Positions 34,261-44,648 of a stretch of DNA of 64,000 bases are shown here, one piece after another. Under the pieces are notes generated by a model, which saw nothing but the letters and a program-made list of their open reading frames with translations, was not told the DNA's origin and did not search any database. Source of the stretch: Falsihalocynthiibacter arcticus (GTDB lineage Bacteria > Pseudomonadota > Alphaproteobacteria > Rhodobacterales > Rhodobacteraceae); NCBI RefSeq assembly GCF_000812665.2, contig NZ_CP014327.1, forward strand, positions 4,265,555-4,329,554, written 5' to 3'. The translations under genes were made by a program, and so were the position numbers. The first letter of the stretch is position 1. Each line of letters begins with the position of its first letter.

Positions 34261-36991
34261 TTAGAGCGCGATTTCCTCGCTTGGAAGGTCCAACATCGCA
34301 TGGGTTACTTTGCGGTCAGGCAGTTTACTCGGGAATGAAACGCGGAACGCCGCGCCACTCTGCCCTGGTAAATAGCTCACTGCGCCGCCAAGATTGATCA
34401 TGATCTCACGGCAAATCGCAAGGCCAAGTCCTGCCCCCCCGCAGCAGCCTGATCCCCAAGACGGGAGAATTTTTCAAAAATGAGCCCTTGGTTTTTGTTG
34501 GAAATCCCTGAGCCATTATCACCAAAAATAATCTCAATCTGCCCGTCCGGCTTTGGCGTTCGCACGTGAATACGCAGCACAGGATTTTCGGCGTCACAGT
34601 ATTTTTGTGCGTTTGAAATCAGATTGATAAAGACCTGCGTTAAGCGATCGCTGTCGGTCCGCAGCGGAACCATTTCACGCCCTGTATCCCGTATTACTGT
34701 GATCGGATGCGCATCATGCGAAATACTTGCCGAGACCGCGCGATCAAGCAGCGTCCCCAATATAGCGTCCTGTGCATTCAAGCTGACTTGCCCGTTTTCC
34801 AGTACCGAAATATCCAGTAAATCGTCCAAAAGCCGCGTCAAGCGTTGGGTCTCGTCATGGATAATGCTCGAATATTTTTTACGCTCGGAATCCGTCATTT
34901 CTCCGTCCTCGCGCAGAATCTCCGAGAAGGCACGAATGCTGGTCATAGGGGTGCGCAACTCGTGGCTGATCTGGCTCAAGAATGCATCTTTCTGGATCGA
35001 CAATTCAGTCAGTTTTTCATTTACTTCGCGCAATTGAAGCGCCGTACGTCCAAGCTCTGCGGTTTTATTCTCAAGCTGATTTGAGTACTCTAACATTTGC
35101 GCAGTTTCATCGGCCACCGCCATCAAATCCTCAACCGAAACTGCGGCCCCGCCGACAATCTGCCCAACCATAGCATGCGCGGTCGCAGCGCCAACCGATC
35201 CGGCCAATTCGCGCTCAATTCGACTGAGGAAATCTGGTGAAGTATCGGGCAGATACCCCTGTTTCCCTTGCGATTTCGCCGCCTGAAAGAATACTTTTTG
35301 CGCCTGATCCGCCCCCAGAATACGCTGCGACATTACTAGAAGATCTTCTGCTTCACCGCCATGCCCCCGCCACCCTTGCGCGGTCGTAGAATGCTCAAAT
35401 GCGTTGACAATTTGTGCGCCTTGCAGTCGCTCTAACGGCGAGGGAAAACTCAGCAAAGAAGTCGTGCAGAACGCCAGAGTGTTCAGGAACATTGACCAAA
35501 TCACCGCATGAACTACTGGATCCAAGCCTTTGATTCCAAACAATGATTGCGGCGCAAGCCAACTCATCCCGAAAGGGCCGTACTCCATAACAGAGGCACT
35601 CATAAGACCATTGGCACCGAGGCTTGGTAAAAACAACGCATAGGCCCAAACCGCAAACCCCGTCAGCAGGCCCGCGATGGCCCCAATCCGAGTTGCACCG
35701 CGCCAGAACATGCCGCCAACGAGAGCGGGCAAAAACTGTGCTACCCCCGCAAAACTGATCAACCCAATGGCCGCGAGCGCCGCGCCGCCGCCTGAGAAAC
35801 GATAATAGATATAACCAAGCCCCAAAATGCCAGCGATTGATGTACGACGCGCAAGCAAAATAACACGCCGCACATCGCCCGAAACCGTCGCACCGCTTTG
35901 GTTTTTGGAGAGCCAAAGTGGCATTACAATGTGGTTTGACACCATCGTCGACAGGGCAATCGCCGCAACAACTACCATCGAGGTGGCCGAGGAAAAGCCG
36001 CCAAGGAAAGACAACATCGCAAGGCCGTTTTGGTTCATTGACAGTGGCAGGCTGAGAACGAATAGATCGGGGTTATTTCCAGGCAAAAGTTCGAGGCCAA
36101 CAACAGCGATTGGGAGCACGAAGAGGCTCATCAAAAACAAATACAGTGGGAAAGCCCAGCTCGCCGTAGCCACATGGCGTTCGTCGGAGTTTTCTACCAC
36201 CATAACTTGGAACATGCGCGGCAAACAGATGAATGCAGCCGCCGAAAGGAACGTCAAACTGATCCACCGGCTGGTGTTGGGGGGATGTCCGAAAGCGGCG
36301 AAGCGTCAATGCGCGCCAGCGTATCCCCCATGCCATCCGCCACGCCCCAGACCACAAATATACCGACGGACAAGAGCGCGACAAGTTTCACAACCGCTTC
36401 AACTGCGATGGCCGTCACCACGCCGTGATGGCGCTCATTGGCGTCCAGATTGCGCGTCCCAAACAAGACCGTAAAGACCGCAAGCCCGATCGCCACCCAA
36501 AGTGCGGTGGCGTTCAAATCCATATCGGCACCTTGGGCGCTATGCGCCGCAAAAACCGAAAATGATAGCGTAACCGATTGAAGCTGCAAGGCAATATAGG
36601 GCGTGGACCCGACGACCGCCATCAAAGTGACAATAACACCAAGCGACGTCGACTTCCCAAAACGCGAAGAAATAAGATCGGCAATGGAAGTGATCCTCTG
36701 CATTTTCCCAACTCGCACCAGTTTTCGGACAAACCACCACCACCCGATCATCACAATCGTGGGGCCGATGTAAATTGTCGCGAACTCAAGCCCTGAGCGC
36801 GCCGCATATCCAACGGCACCATAGAAGGTCCAAGCAGTACAATAAATCGATAGGGATAGCGTATAGACCAGCGGGGATTGTAGCCAGCCAAGCTTCCCTG
36901 CCGCTGCGCGTTTTTCGGCGAAAAAGGCGATGAGAAACAGGGCGACAACATAGGTAAGGCAGACGGCAATTAGCGCATTAAACGGGACCAT
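34261..36991 (-). CDS. Transporter-type sensor histidine kinase (SSF + HisKA/ATPase), two frameshifts
   Basis: The restored protein is about 910 residues. Residues 1 to about 500 form a sodium/solute-symporter-like membrane domain (YTLSLSIYCTAWTFYGAVGY, FLSAAAFICLPRMFQVMVVE), followed by a coiled coil and a kinase core with SHELRTPMTSIRAFSEIL, then the ATPase part (LINLISNAQKY, GDNGSGISNKNQGL). The frame breaks at the six-G run 36279-36284 and at the seven-C run 34434-34440. One extra base in each restores the protein to a stop at 34261. The architecture matches CrbS/CbrA-type kinases, which sense carbon sources such as acetate. Acetate control here is inferred from acs nearby. Confidence 0.85.
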
Positions 36992-36993
36992 CT

Positions 36994-37275
36994 CTAGGCC
37001 TCTTGGTCCGACTTGGACGCTTTATACTCTTTGCGCCCGATACGGTGCAACGGCTGGGCCAAAAGCGCCGCCAGCGCAATCAAAACGACCCACACCCCAA
37101 ACATAAACAGCACCGACCCAGAGATCCCGTCATCGGAGCCATTACTGCGGATCAAGGTCAGAACGCCGACAAGAAGAATGACGCCCAACAGCGGCAAAAG
37201 TCGGGCCGCGTCCATAGTTCGACGCGCCCGATAGGTGGCATGTGCCACAAAGAGGGGGCGCGGTCGTTCGTTCAT
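36994..37275 (-). CDS. Small membrane protein between response regulator and sensor kinase
   Basis: 93 residues. The ATG at 37275 overlaps the response-regulator stop (ATGA). Two hydrophobic segments (LLPLLGVILLVGVLTL and VLFMFGVWVVLIALAALLAQ) are followed by a basic tail (HRIGRKEYKASKSDQEA). It lies 2 bp before the transporter-type kinase and is translated in the same run. It resembles small partners found beside SSF transporters, but no function can be stated. Confidence 0.8.
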   Translation of the reverse strand: MNERPRPLFVAHATYRARRTMDAARLLPLLGVILLVGVLTLIRSNGSDDGISGSVLFMFGVWVVLIALAALLAQPLHRIGRKEYKASKSDQEA

Positions 37276-37640
37276 GCGGGGCAAAGTGTTTGCATAATTT
37301 CAAGGACTTCGGCGTTGGAGAAGGGCTTGGTCATAAAATGGCTCACCCCGTAACTCTCGGCCAATGCGCGGTCTTTGGTTTGGCCGCGTGCTGTAAGCAT
37401 CAACACGGGCAACGTCGCGGTAGCTTCGATTTCGCGCAGCTCCTTCAGGATGTCAAACCCGCTTTTATGAGGCAGCATAACGTCCAAAATCACCACATCG
37501 GGTGCGACATCAAGAACCGCATTCACCGCCGAGCGTCCATCCGCATGGGTATCCACCCGCCAGCCATCACGCGCCAGAATAAAACGGATCGCCTCGACAA
37601 TATTCGGTTCATCTTCAATCAATAGGACATGTTTGCCCAT
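37272..37640 (-). CDS. Single-domain response regulator (CheY-like)
   Basis: 122 residues, only a receiver domain: DE at 10-11, phospho-acceptor Asp in VVILDVMLP (about 53), Thr in LMLTARG and Lys in HFMTKPFS. There is no DNA-binding domain, so output must go through another protein, or the domain may act as a phosphate sink. It is the first gene of the operon with the small membrane protein and the SSF-kinase. CrbR-type partners usually carry a LuxR HTH, which is absent here. Confidence 0.92.
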   Translation of the reverse strand: MGKHVLLIEDEPNIVEAIRFILARDGWRVDTHADGRSAVNAVLDVAPDVVILDVMLPHKSGFDILKELREIEATATLPVLMLTARGQTKDRALAESYGVSHFMTKPFSNAEVLEIMQTLCPA

Positions 37641-37777
37641 CTATCCCTCCCCTTTCGACAGCCAGTTCGAAAACCCCTGTCAGGAGGCCTCCACCTCCCA
37701 TTTTACGTGCCCTGATTATTTCGATACTCTCACCTCATGTCAAAAGCAACTTTGATGCAACGCAATCGCAAAACCGG

Positions 37778-39040
37778 TTAGATACGGGTTACAGGCGCGT
37801 TTGACAGGAAAAGATCGGGCGTGGTCCCAATAATATCCGGCACAAGCGCTGCGGGTAAAATCAACATTGTTGCCTCTAGTTGCGGTGGCACATCAAACGA
37901 AAGAGGCGCGACCGACTGACAGATTGCATAGACGAGGAACTGGCGCGCAGAACTGCCCTGCCCCTGTTGAACATGGCGCCGCACGGGCAAATTTGGACAG
38001 CTCAGGGCTTGATACAGAGGCCATTCCGGATGCGCCCCCCCAAACCTTGGTAAAGGAAATCCGCCGATTGCGTGCCTCAACACCAAAGCCCCCGTGCCGT
38101 CACAAATAGCAAGGCCAATGGCCGCGTTTTCCGTTTCGACAGGGAGGGTCACGAGGCGCCGCATGGCAGCGGGTATGCTGGTGGAAAACGCGCAGGCCAG
38201 CTTTGCGGGGTCGTATTGTACTCGGATGGCCTCCTGCTGAAACGCTCCCAATGGCATTGCCGCAGCGTCTTGCACATAGCGTGTGAAATACTGGCGCGCA
38301 GCCTCTTGAGCGGCATCGCCTTCAATTCCTGCTGCAATGACAAGATTGAGAATATCCGCATCGCCAACCTCTAGCGCAGGAAGATGAAAGCTATGCTCTC
38401 GTAAATATGCCTCCAAAACGTCGATAGGAGTCCCCGCCTGTGAGGAAGCCGCCTCATCGCGATCAAGATACGTCACCAACGCCTGCGAAGACTCGGCCAA
38501 ACGTACGGAATCCTCATAGAGGTTGCGCTGAAAACGTGTGCGCCACGCCTGCTCCATGTCTTGCGGATCGGCCAGAATAGCCGCAGTGGAACGGATAGCA
38601 GTCACGGTTGAGAGAACTTCATGCAGCGCCCCCGAGAGAATAGGATCATGTGCAAGCCGATCCGTCAGGGCCTCGACTTGGCGCTCCAACGCAGAAACCC
38701 GTTGTGTTTGACTGGCCAACAGCGCCGCCCACCCCGGAAACCGCGCGGCGAACCCCTCTATTTGGTCGATTTCGGCGGCACTCGCCATTTGGCTGGCCGC
38801 GGCCGAAAGCAGGCGGGCCAAAAGGGTGGCTTCTGTGCCCTCAGAAAGGGCCGACGCGTCAACCGCCAAGGCCCGTGCGATATCCATCAACAGTTTGCCG
38901 CCGATTCTGCGACGATTGTGTTCAATCAAATTAAGGTAGGACGGCGAAATGCCGACTTGCGTGGCCAAATCCCCCTGTTTTCGCCCCACGGCGACCCTTC
39001 GATCTCGAATTCTATGGCCTGTCAATTGCTGTGACGTCAT
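37778..39040 (-). CDS. XRE-family short-chain fatty acyl regulator
   Basis: 420 residues from the ATG at 39040, with GGGAG upstream. An N-terminal helix-turn-helix (GHRIRDRRVAVGRKQGDLAT, GISPSYLNLIEHNRRRIGGK) is followed by a large C-terminal domain of the type found in RamB/MccR/ScfR-like regulators that sense acyl-CoAs or propionate/acetate metabolites. This domain includes CAFSTSIPAAMRRLVTLPVE and a stretch near QQGQGSSARQFLVYAICQSV. It is divergent from the Liv transporter/acs block, which it probably controls. Confidence 0.88.
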   Translation of the reverse strand: MTSQQLTGHRIRDRRVAVGRKQGDLATQVGISPSYLNLIEHNRRRIGGKLLMDIARALAVDASALSEGTEATLLARLLSAAASQMASAAEIDQIEGFAARFPGWAALLASQTQRVSALERQVEALTDRLAHDPILSGALHEVLSTVTAIRSTAAILADPQDMEQAWRTRFQRNLYEDSVRLAESSQALVTYLDRDEAASSQAGTPIDVLEAYLREHSFHLPALEVGDADILNLVIAAGIEGDAAQEAARQYFTRYVQDAAAMPLGAFQQEAIRVQYDPAKLACAFSTSIPAAMRRLVTLPVETENAAIGLAICDGTGALVLRHAIGGFPLPRFGGAHPEWPLYQALSCPNLPVRRHVQQGQGSSARQFLVYAICQSVAPLSFDVPPQLEATMLILPAALVPDIIGTTPDLFLSNAPVTRI

Positions 39041-39067
39041 GCTGACTCCCCCGAAAACCGCAATAAA

Positions 39068-39084
39068 TGCAGTATTTTTCTGCA
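39068..39084. promoter_or_regulatory. Candidate operator between the XRE regulator and the Liv transporter
   Basis: TGCAG (39068-39072) and CTGCA (39080-39084) form a short inverted repeat in the 229-bp divergent gap, 28 bp before the regulator start. The region is AT-rich and carries a second near-palindrome (GCGAAATTTTCGAA, about 39167-39180). Either could be the site of the divergently encoded regulator. Support is by position only. Confidence 0.3.
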
Positions 39085-39269
39085 CCTGCTTGTTAATAAT
39101 TTTACACATTAATCTCCTTTTATGTCTATATCTTTACAAAAATATTCTTTGTTTAAAAGCTGTTGTTGCGAAATTTTCGAACCCAGACGAATACTGTTCA
39201 TGTTCTGTAAAGGGCGAGTGGCATATGCGGAGGAGGCATATGTGACTTAATTCAATCGGGAGGATATGA

Positions 39270-40631
39270 ATGTCCAATTTACTCACTCGTCGTGGTTTAC
39301 TTAAAACCAGTGCCATCGCTGGCGCTGGTCTTGCTGTTCCCACGATTTTCACAGCGTCGTCCGCAGCGGCCTATACCAATGCCCCTGACGGCAGTGGCGT
39401 AACGCTTGGTTTTAACGTACCCCAAACTGGCGCTTATGCCGACGAGGGTGCTGACGAACTTCGCGCCTACCATCTCGCTGTTGAACACCTGAACGGTGGC
39501 GGCGACGGCGGCATGCTGAGTACCTTTAGCTCCAAGACTTTGGATGGCACAGGTATTCTGGGTAACAAAGTTAATTTCGTAACGGGAGATACACAAACCA
39601 AATCCGATGCGGCGCGCGCTTCTGCGAAATCGATGATCGAAAAAGACGGCGCAGTGATGATCACTGGCGGATCGTCTTCGGGCGTGGCTGTTGCAGTTCA
39701 AGGCCTATGTCAAGAAGCTGGCGTTATCTTTATGGCGGGCTTGACCCACTCGAATGATACGACTGGCAAAGACAAAAAGGCCAATGGCTTCCGTCACTTC
39801 TTCAACGCCTATATGTCGGCAGCGGCTCTAGCTCCGGTTCTTGCCAAGCTTTATGGCACAGATCGTAATGTCTACAGCCTTACTGCTGACTATACATGGG
39901 GTTGGACACAGCAAGAATCGATCCAAGCGGCGACTGAAGCGATGGGTTGGACCACGATCAATGACGTTCGCACACCACTTGCTGCGACCGACTTTAGCTC
40001 GTACATCGCCCCGGTTCTGAATTCCGGCGCCGATGTTCTGGTCCTGAACCACTACGGCGGAAACATGGTCAACTCGCTGACCAACGCTGTGCAGTTTGGC
40101 CTGCGTGACAAGATGGTCAACGGCAAGAATTTCGAGATTGTCGTGCCACTGTATTCCGAGCTTATGGCCAAAGGCGCAGGCGCCAATATTGCCGGTATCG
40201 TTGGTTCTCAGAACTGGGACTGGAAACTGGAGAACCAGATGGGTGCTCGCTATACTGGCACCAACGCGTTCGTTCAGTCCTTCGGCGCCAAATACGGATT
40301 CCCGCCGTCACAGGCAGCGCAGACCTGCTATGCACAGACCTTGCTCTATGCAGATGCGGCACAACGTGCGGGTACTTTCAACCCATGCGGTATCGTCGAA
40401 GCTCTCGAAGGCTTTGAGTTTGACGGTCTGGGCAACGGCCCAACACTCTACCGTGCTGCTGACCACCAGTGCTTCAAGGACGTTGTCGTTGTGCGCGGAA
40501 AAGAGAACCCAGAGAATGAGTTCGATTTGGTGGAAATCGTCGAGGTTACACCAACCGAGCAAGTTACCTATGCGCCGGATAACCCAATGTTTGCGGGGGG
40601 TGCTTTGGGTCAATGTAACCCAGGCGCTTAA
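39270..40631 (+). CDS. Liv-type ABC transporter substrate-binding protein
   Basis: 453 residues with a twin-arginine-like leader (NLLTRRGLLKTSAIAGAGLA). The periplasmic binding domain of the leucine/amide type follows (TLGFNVPQTGAYADEGADEL, NFVTGDTQTKSDAARASAKS, MITGGSSSGVAVAVQGLCQE). GGGAGGATATGA is a strong ribosome site. It begins a five-gene transporter cluster upstream of acs. The ligand is probably a carboxylate, such as a short-chain acid or amino acid. The exact substrate cannot be read from the sequence. Confidence 0.92.
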   Translation: MSNLLTRRGLLKTSAIAGAGLAVPTIFTASSAAAYTNAPDGSGVTLGFNVPQTGAYADEGADELRAYHLAVEHLNGGGDGGMLSTFSSKTLDGTGILGNKVNFVTGDTQTKSDAARASAKSMIEKDGAVMITGGSSSGVAVAVQGLCQEAGVIFMAGLTHSNDTTGKDKKANGFRHFFNAYMSAAALAPVLAKLYGTDRNVYSLTADYTWGWTQQESIQAATEAMGWTTINDVRTPLAATDFSSYIAPVLNSGADVLVLNHYGGNMVNSLTNAVQFGLRDKMVNGKNFEIVVPLYSELMAKGAGANIAGIVGSQNWDWKLENQMGARYTGTNAFVQSFGAKYGFPPSQAAQTCYAQTLLYADAAQRAGTFNPCGIVEALEGFEFDGLGNGPTLYRAADHQCFKDVVVVRGKENPENEFDLVEIVEVTPTEQVTYAPDNPMFAGGALGQCNPGA

Positions 40632-40646
40632 GACTTGATTAACAAT

Positions 40647-40673
40647 GGTTGGGCGCATGCGTTGCGCCCAACC
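40647..40673 (+). other. Hairpin between the binding-protein gene and the permease genes
   Basis: GGTTGGGCGCA (40647-40657) pairs perfectly with TGCGCCCAACC (40663-40673) around a 5-base loop. It starts 16 bp after the binding-protein stop and is not followed by T residues. Such stems after periplasmic-binding-protein genes protect the upstream message and lower downstream readthrough, so more binding protein than permease is made. Confidence 0.7.
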
Positions 40674-40728
40674 CCCTTGGCCCTACAAACGTAGGCGCCC
40701 CAAATCATAAAAAAATCGGGTGGGGATA

Positions 40729-41760
40729 ATGGACACGCTCCTTCTTCAAATTTTGAATGGGTTGGACAAAGGATCCGCTTATGCGCTGATCGCTTTGGGT
40801 CTAACTCTAATTTTCGGCACGTTGGGGGTGGTCAATTTTGCCCACGGTGCGCTGTTCATGCTTGGCTCATTTTGTGCCGTCACCTTTAGCAGACTCCTAA
40901 GTTTGTCATCCGTCAAGTTGGACGAGACAAAATTGGATTTTCTCGGCAATCCCACCGAAATTAAGACCCCTTATGTTGAAGCATGGTTCGGCCCCGAAAC
41001 GGGTGCAGCCATCATCGACTGGGCGGTCCCACTTTCCCTCCTCCTTGCAATACCTTTCATGATCCTTGTCGGCTTCGTTATGGAGCGCGGGTTGATCAAA
41101 CATTTCTACAAACGCCCCCACGCAGACCAAATCCTCGTGACCTTCGGGTTGGCGATTGTTCTTCAAGAAATCATTAAAGCTATCTTTGGCGCAAACCCCA
41201 TTCCCACACCGGCCCCTGATATCTTTAAAGGTTCATTCGACTTTGGTTTGGCCCTCGGGATGGATGCGAATAAAATCATCTACCCCTACTGGCGCATGGT
41301 TTACTTCAGCTTTTCTCTCGTCGTGATTGGTGCAGTTTTTAGCTTCCTGCAGTTCACCACCTTCGGGATGGTTGTGCGCGCCGGAATGGCTGACCGCGAA
41401 ACAGTCGGCCTCCTCGGCATCGACATCGACAAACGCTTTACGTTTATGTTCGGGATTGCGGCCGCCGTCGCGGGGGTTGCTGGTGCGATGTATACGCCAA
41501 TCAACTCGCCCAACTACCATATGGGGATGGACTTCCTCGTGCTCAGCTTTGTTGTGGTGGTTGTTGGCGGTATGGGCAGTCTGCCCGGTGCCGTGCTTGC
41601 GGGCTTCATGCTTGGGATACTTGAGAGCTTTGCTTCCATGAATTGGATCAAAGACATCATCCCTGGAATTGACCAGATCATCATCTATCTGGTTGCAATT
41701 ATCATTCTGCTCACCCGTCCTCGCGGACTTATGGGCCGCAAAGGTGTGATGGAGGAATAA
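40729..41760 (+). CDS. Liv-type ABC transporter permease (LivH)
   Basis: 343 residues from the ATG at 40729. It is a multi-helix protein of the LivH group, with [59 protein letters not shown] and [20 protein letters not shown]. It forms one half of the inner-membrane channel. It is followed by livM after 2 bp. Confidence 0.93.
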   Translation: MDTLLLQILNGLDKGSAYALIALGLTLIFGTLGVVNFAHGALFMLGSFCAVTFSRLLSLSSVKLDETKLDFLGNPTEIKTPYVEAWFGPETGAAIIDWAVPLSLLLAIPFMILVGFVMERGLIKHFYKRPHADQILVTFGLAIVLQEIIKAIFGANPIPTPAPDIFKGSFDFGLALGMDANKIIYPYWRMVYFSFSLVVIGAVFSFLQFTTFGMVVRAGMADRETVGLLGIDIDKRFTFMFGIAAAVAGVAGAMYTPINSPNYHMGMDFLVLSFVVVVVGGMGSLPGAVLAGFMLGILESFASMNWIKDIIPGIDQIIIYLVAIIILLTRPRGLMGRKGVMEE

Positions 41761-41762
41761 TC

Positions 41763-42986
41763 ATGCTAGGTCTCAACAAAAAAGACACCAAATTTCTGCT
41801 GATCGTGATCGCTTTGACCATGCTGACGCCGTTTCTCACGCAACCTTTCGCCGAAAACTCGGGCCTTGCTCAGTTCAACGCGGGCTACCCTGATCTCATG
41901 CAACGCTTTGCGATCTATGGTATTTTTGCGATCGGGTTTAACATCCTCTTTGGTCTTACGGGATACCTCTCCTTTGGGCATGCGGCCTTTCTGGGCGTGG
42001 GCTCCTACTCCGCGGTCTGGATGATGAAACTCCTCACCGTAAACGTCATTCCCGGAATTATCTTGGCGATTGTTGTTTCGGGCCTCTTTGCTCTTGTGAT
42101 CGGATATGTGTCTCTGCGCCGGTCTGGGATCTACTTCTCAATCCTCACCCTTGCCTTGGCACAGATGAGCTTCAATCTCGCCTATTCGGTGCTTACACCC
42201 ATCACAAACGGGGAAACTGGTTTGCAATTGGCGCTCGACGACCCTCGAATCCTTATGGCGAAAAATACCTCGGGGTCGCTTCCAACGACCAATCTCTTTG
42301 GCCTTTCGATGAACAGTTCCGCCAAATGGGAAGTCCTTGGACACGTGTTCACCTTCAACGTTGGCTACTACTTCTGTGGCGTGATTGCAGTGATTGCCTT
42401 CTACATCAGCCTGCGCATCTTCCGCTCCCCTTTTGGGCTGATGCTGCGCGCGGTTAAAACCAACCAAACACGCATGAGCTATACTGGTTTGAATGCGCGT
42501 CCCTACACTTTGGCCGCTTTCGTGATCTCGGGTATGTACGCAGGTTTGGCGGGTGGTTTACTGGCCTCGATGGATCCCCTCGCGGGCGCCGAACGAATGC
42601 AATGGACCGCTTCTGGCGAGGTTGTCATCATGACCATTCTCGGCGGTGCAGGTACATTGATGGGCCCTGTCCTTGGGGCTGGCTTCATCAAGTATTTCGA
42701 GAACATCTTCTCAAAAATCAACGATACGGTTTTGCACGGTTGGTTTAATTTCCTACCTGATGGTCTGGAAAACCTCCTTGTGACGCTGATCCACCCCTTC
42801 GTTGGCAAAGGCTGGCACCTGACCCTTGGCGCGCTCTTTATGCTCGTCGTGATCTTCCTGCCAGGAGGCCTGATGGAAGGCGGACAACGCATCACGAAAT
42901 GGATTAAAAACAAGCGCAGTGGCGGGGGGGATCCAAACTCTAACAAAACGCATGCCCCGAAACCCACTCCTCACGTGGCCGAATAA
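41763..42986 (+). CDS. Liv-type ABC transporter permease (LivM)
   Basis: 407 residues. The LivM fold is shown by [55 protein letters not shown] and [20 protein letters not shown]. It forms the second half of the channel. The C-terminal tail is basic and Pro-rich ([20 protein letters not shown]) and contains a seven-G run without loss of frame. Confidence 0.93.
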   Translation: MLGLNKKDTKFLLIVIALTMLTPFLTQPFAENSGLAQFNAGYPDLMQRFAIYGIFAIGFNILFGLTGYLSFGHAAFLGVGSYSAVWMMKLLTVNVIPGIILAIVVSGLFALVIGYVSLRRSGIYFSILTLALAQMSFNLAYSVLTPITNGETGLQLALDDPRILMAKNTSGSLPTTNLFGLSMNSSAKWEVLGHVFTFNVGYYFCGVIAVIAFYISLRIFRSPFGLMLRAVKTNQTRMSYTGLNARPYTLAAFVISGMYAGLAGGLLASMDPLAGAERMQWTASGEVVIMTILGGAGTLMGPVLGAGFIKYFENIFSKINDTVLHGWFNFLPDGLENLLVTLIHPFVGKGWHLTLGALFMLVVIFLPGGLMEGGQRITKWIKNKRSGGGDPNSNKTHAPKPTPHVAE

Positions 42987-43000
42987 GAAAGGATACGAAC

Positions 43001-43759
43001 ATGGGTATTCTAGAAGTAAAAAACGTCGGCAAGCGGTTTGGGGGGCTCCAGGCACTCGGAGACGTCAACCTCAGCATTGCTGAAAACACCGTTCATGCAA
43101 TTATCGGCCCAAACGGGGCCGGTAAATCCACCCTCCTCAACGTTTTGGTTGGCAAACTCATTCCCGATACGGGTTCAGTGATGTTCGACGGCCAATCTGT
43201 TTTGGGGCGTAAGCCGCATGAAATCAATCAGATGGGCATTTCCCGTGTGTTCCAAACACCCGAGATTTTTGCCGACCTCACGGTTTTGGAAAACGTTCTG
43301 ATCCCCTGCTTTGCAAAACGTGACGGGTCCTACCGCTTGCACGCATTGGAAACCGTTGAAAACGAAGTGGACATCAACGAGCAAGCAGAAAAAATGTTGC
43401 TCGATGTGAATATGCAAGACAAACTGCACATGACAGCAAGCTCCCTCTCTCGCGGGGATAAGCGACGCCTTGAGATGGCCATGTGCTTGGTCCAAGAACC
43501 GCGCCTGTTGCTGTTAGACGAACCAACGGCTGGCATGGCGCGCGCCGATACCAATAATACCATCGACCTGCTCAAGGAAATCAAAGATAGCCGCGACATT
43601 ACTATGGCCATCATTGAGCACGACATGCATGTGGTCTTCTCGCTCGCGGAACGCATCACCGTTCTCGCCCAAGGCACTCCATTGGTCGAAGACACCCCCG
43701 AAAACATCAAGGGTCACCCCAAGGTAAAAGAAGCTTACCTCGGCGAAACTCAGGAATAG
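43001..43759 (+). CDS. Liv-type ABC transporter ATPase (LivG)
   Basis: 252 residues. Walker A is GPNGAGKST, the signature segment is SLSRGDKRRLEMAMCL, and Walker B is LLLLDEPTAGM, with the switch His in IIEHDMHVV. The signature reads LSRGD instead of LSGGQ, which occurs in this subfamily. It supplies energy for uptake together with LivF. The start follows AAGGA 8 bp upstream. Confidence 0.93.
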   Translation: MGILEVKNVGKRFGGLQALGDVNLSIAENTVHAIIGPNGAGKSTLLNVLVGKLIPDTGSVMFDGQSVLGRKPHEINQMGISRVFQTPEIFADLTVLENVLIPCFAKRDGSYRLHALETVENEVDINEQAEKMLLDVNMQDKLHMTASSLSRGDKRRLEMAMCLVQEPRLLLLDEPTAGMARADTNNTIDLLKEIKDSRDITMAIIEHDMHVVFSLAERITVLAQGTPLVEDTPENIKGHPKVKEAYLGETQE

Positions 43760-43768
43760 GAGGCCCAC

Positions 43769-44512
43769 ATGGCTCTCGCGAAAAACGCAAACCACGCCGC
43801 CACGGCTCCGGCCTTTTTCTCCGTCTGGGATTTACATGCTTACTATGGCGAGAGCTACATCGTCCAAGGGGTGAGTTTTAACGTGCATGAAGGCGAAATC
43901 CTTGCCCTTCTCGGCCGCAATGGTGCGGGTAAAACCTCAACCTTACGGGCTCTGGCACGTCTCGATGATCCGATGCTTACCCATGGTGAAATCTGGCTCG
44001 ACCATCAAAATTTGCATAAAATGAAGGCGCATGAAGCGTCGCGTGCAGGCTTGGCCCTAGTTCCCGAGGATCGCCGTATTATTCAAGGTCTTACGGTTGA
44101 AGAGAATCTGCAACTTGCGCAGATTGCCGAGCCTATTGGTTGGTCGCTTGAGCGCCTCTATGAGTTGTTCCCGCGCCTCGGCGAACGTCGCAAGCAGGAA
44201 GGCGTCACGCTTTCGGGCGGTGAGCAACAAATGCTCGCCATCGCCCGCGCCCTTGCCCGCGATATCAAGGTTTTGTTGCTAGATGAGCCCTATGAAGGAC
44301 TTGCGCCTGTCATCGTTGACGAGATTGAGAAAACCCTCAACATCATCAAAGCGCAAGGCATCACCACCGTGATCGTTGAACAAAATGCCATTCGTGCGCT
44401 AAAACTTGCAGATCGTGCGGTCATTTTAGATACGGGAACAGTCGTTTTTGACGGCCTTGCCGACGAGGTCCTAAACAACGAGAAATTGCGCGCGGAATAC
44501 CTCGCTATCTAA
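43769..44512 (+). CDS. Liv-type ABC transporter ATPase (LivF)
   Basis: 247 residues. Walker A is GRNGAGKTS, the signature is [15 protein letters not shown], and Walker B is [13 protein letters not shown], with [10 protein letters not shown] for the LivF-type switch. It is the last transporter gene, followed by acs after a 136-bp gap. Confidence 0.93.
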   Translation: MALAKNANHAATAPAFFSVWDLHAYYGESYIVQGVSFNVHEGEILALLGRNGAGKTSTLRALARLDDPMLTHGEIWLDHQNLHKMKAHEASRAGLALVPEDRRIIQGLTVEENLQLAQIAEPIGWSLERLYELFPRLGERRKQEGVTLSGGEQQMLAIARALARDIKVLLLDEPYEGLAPVIVDEIEKTLNIIKAQGITTVIVEQNAIRALKLADRAVILDTGTVVFDGLADEVLNNEKLRAEYLAI

Positions 44513-44648
44513 AGCGTGGCGCAGTTTCAAACGACCCCGCAGAAAAATGTGGGCCCCCCTCGCGCTTTGCGCAAAAAGTGGTAAACATCGACCAAGGAAT
44601 TTGTGCCCAGTCTCTTCACACTGCGCACATCGGGAGGAGAGACTTCAA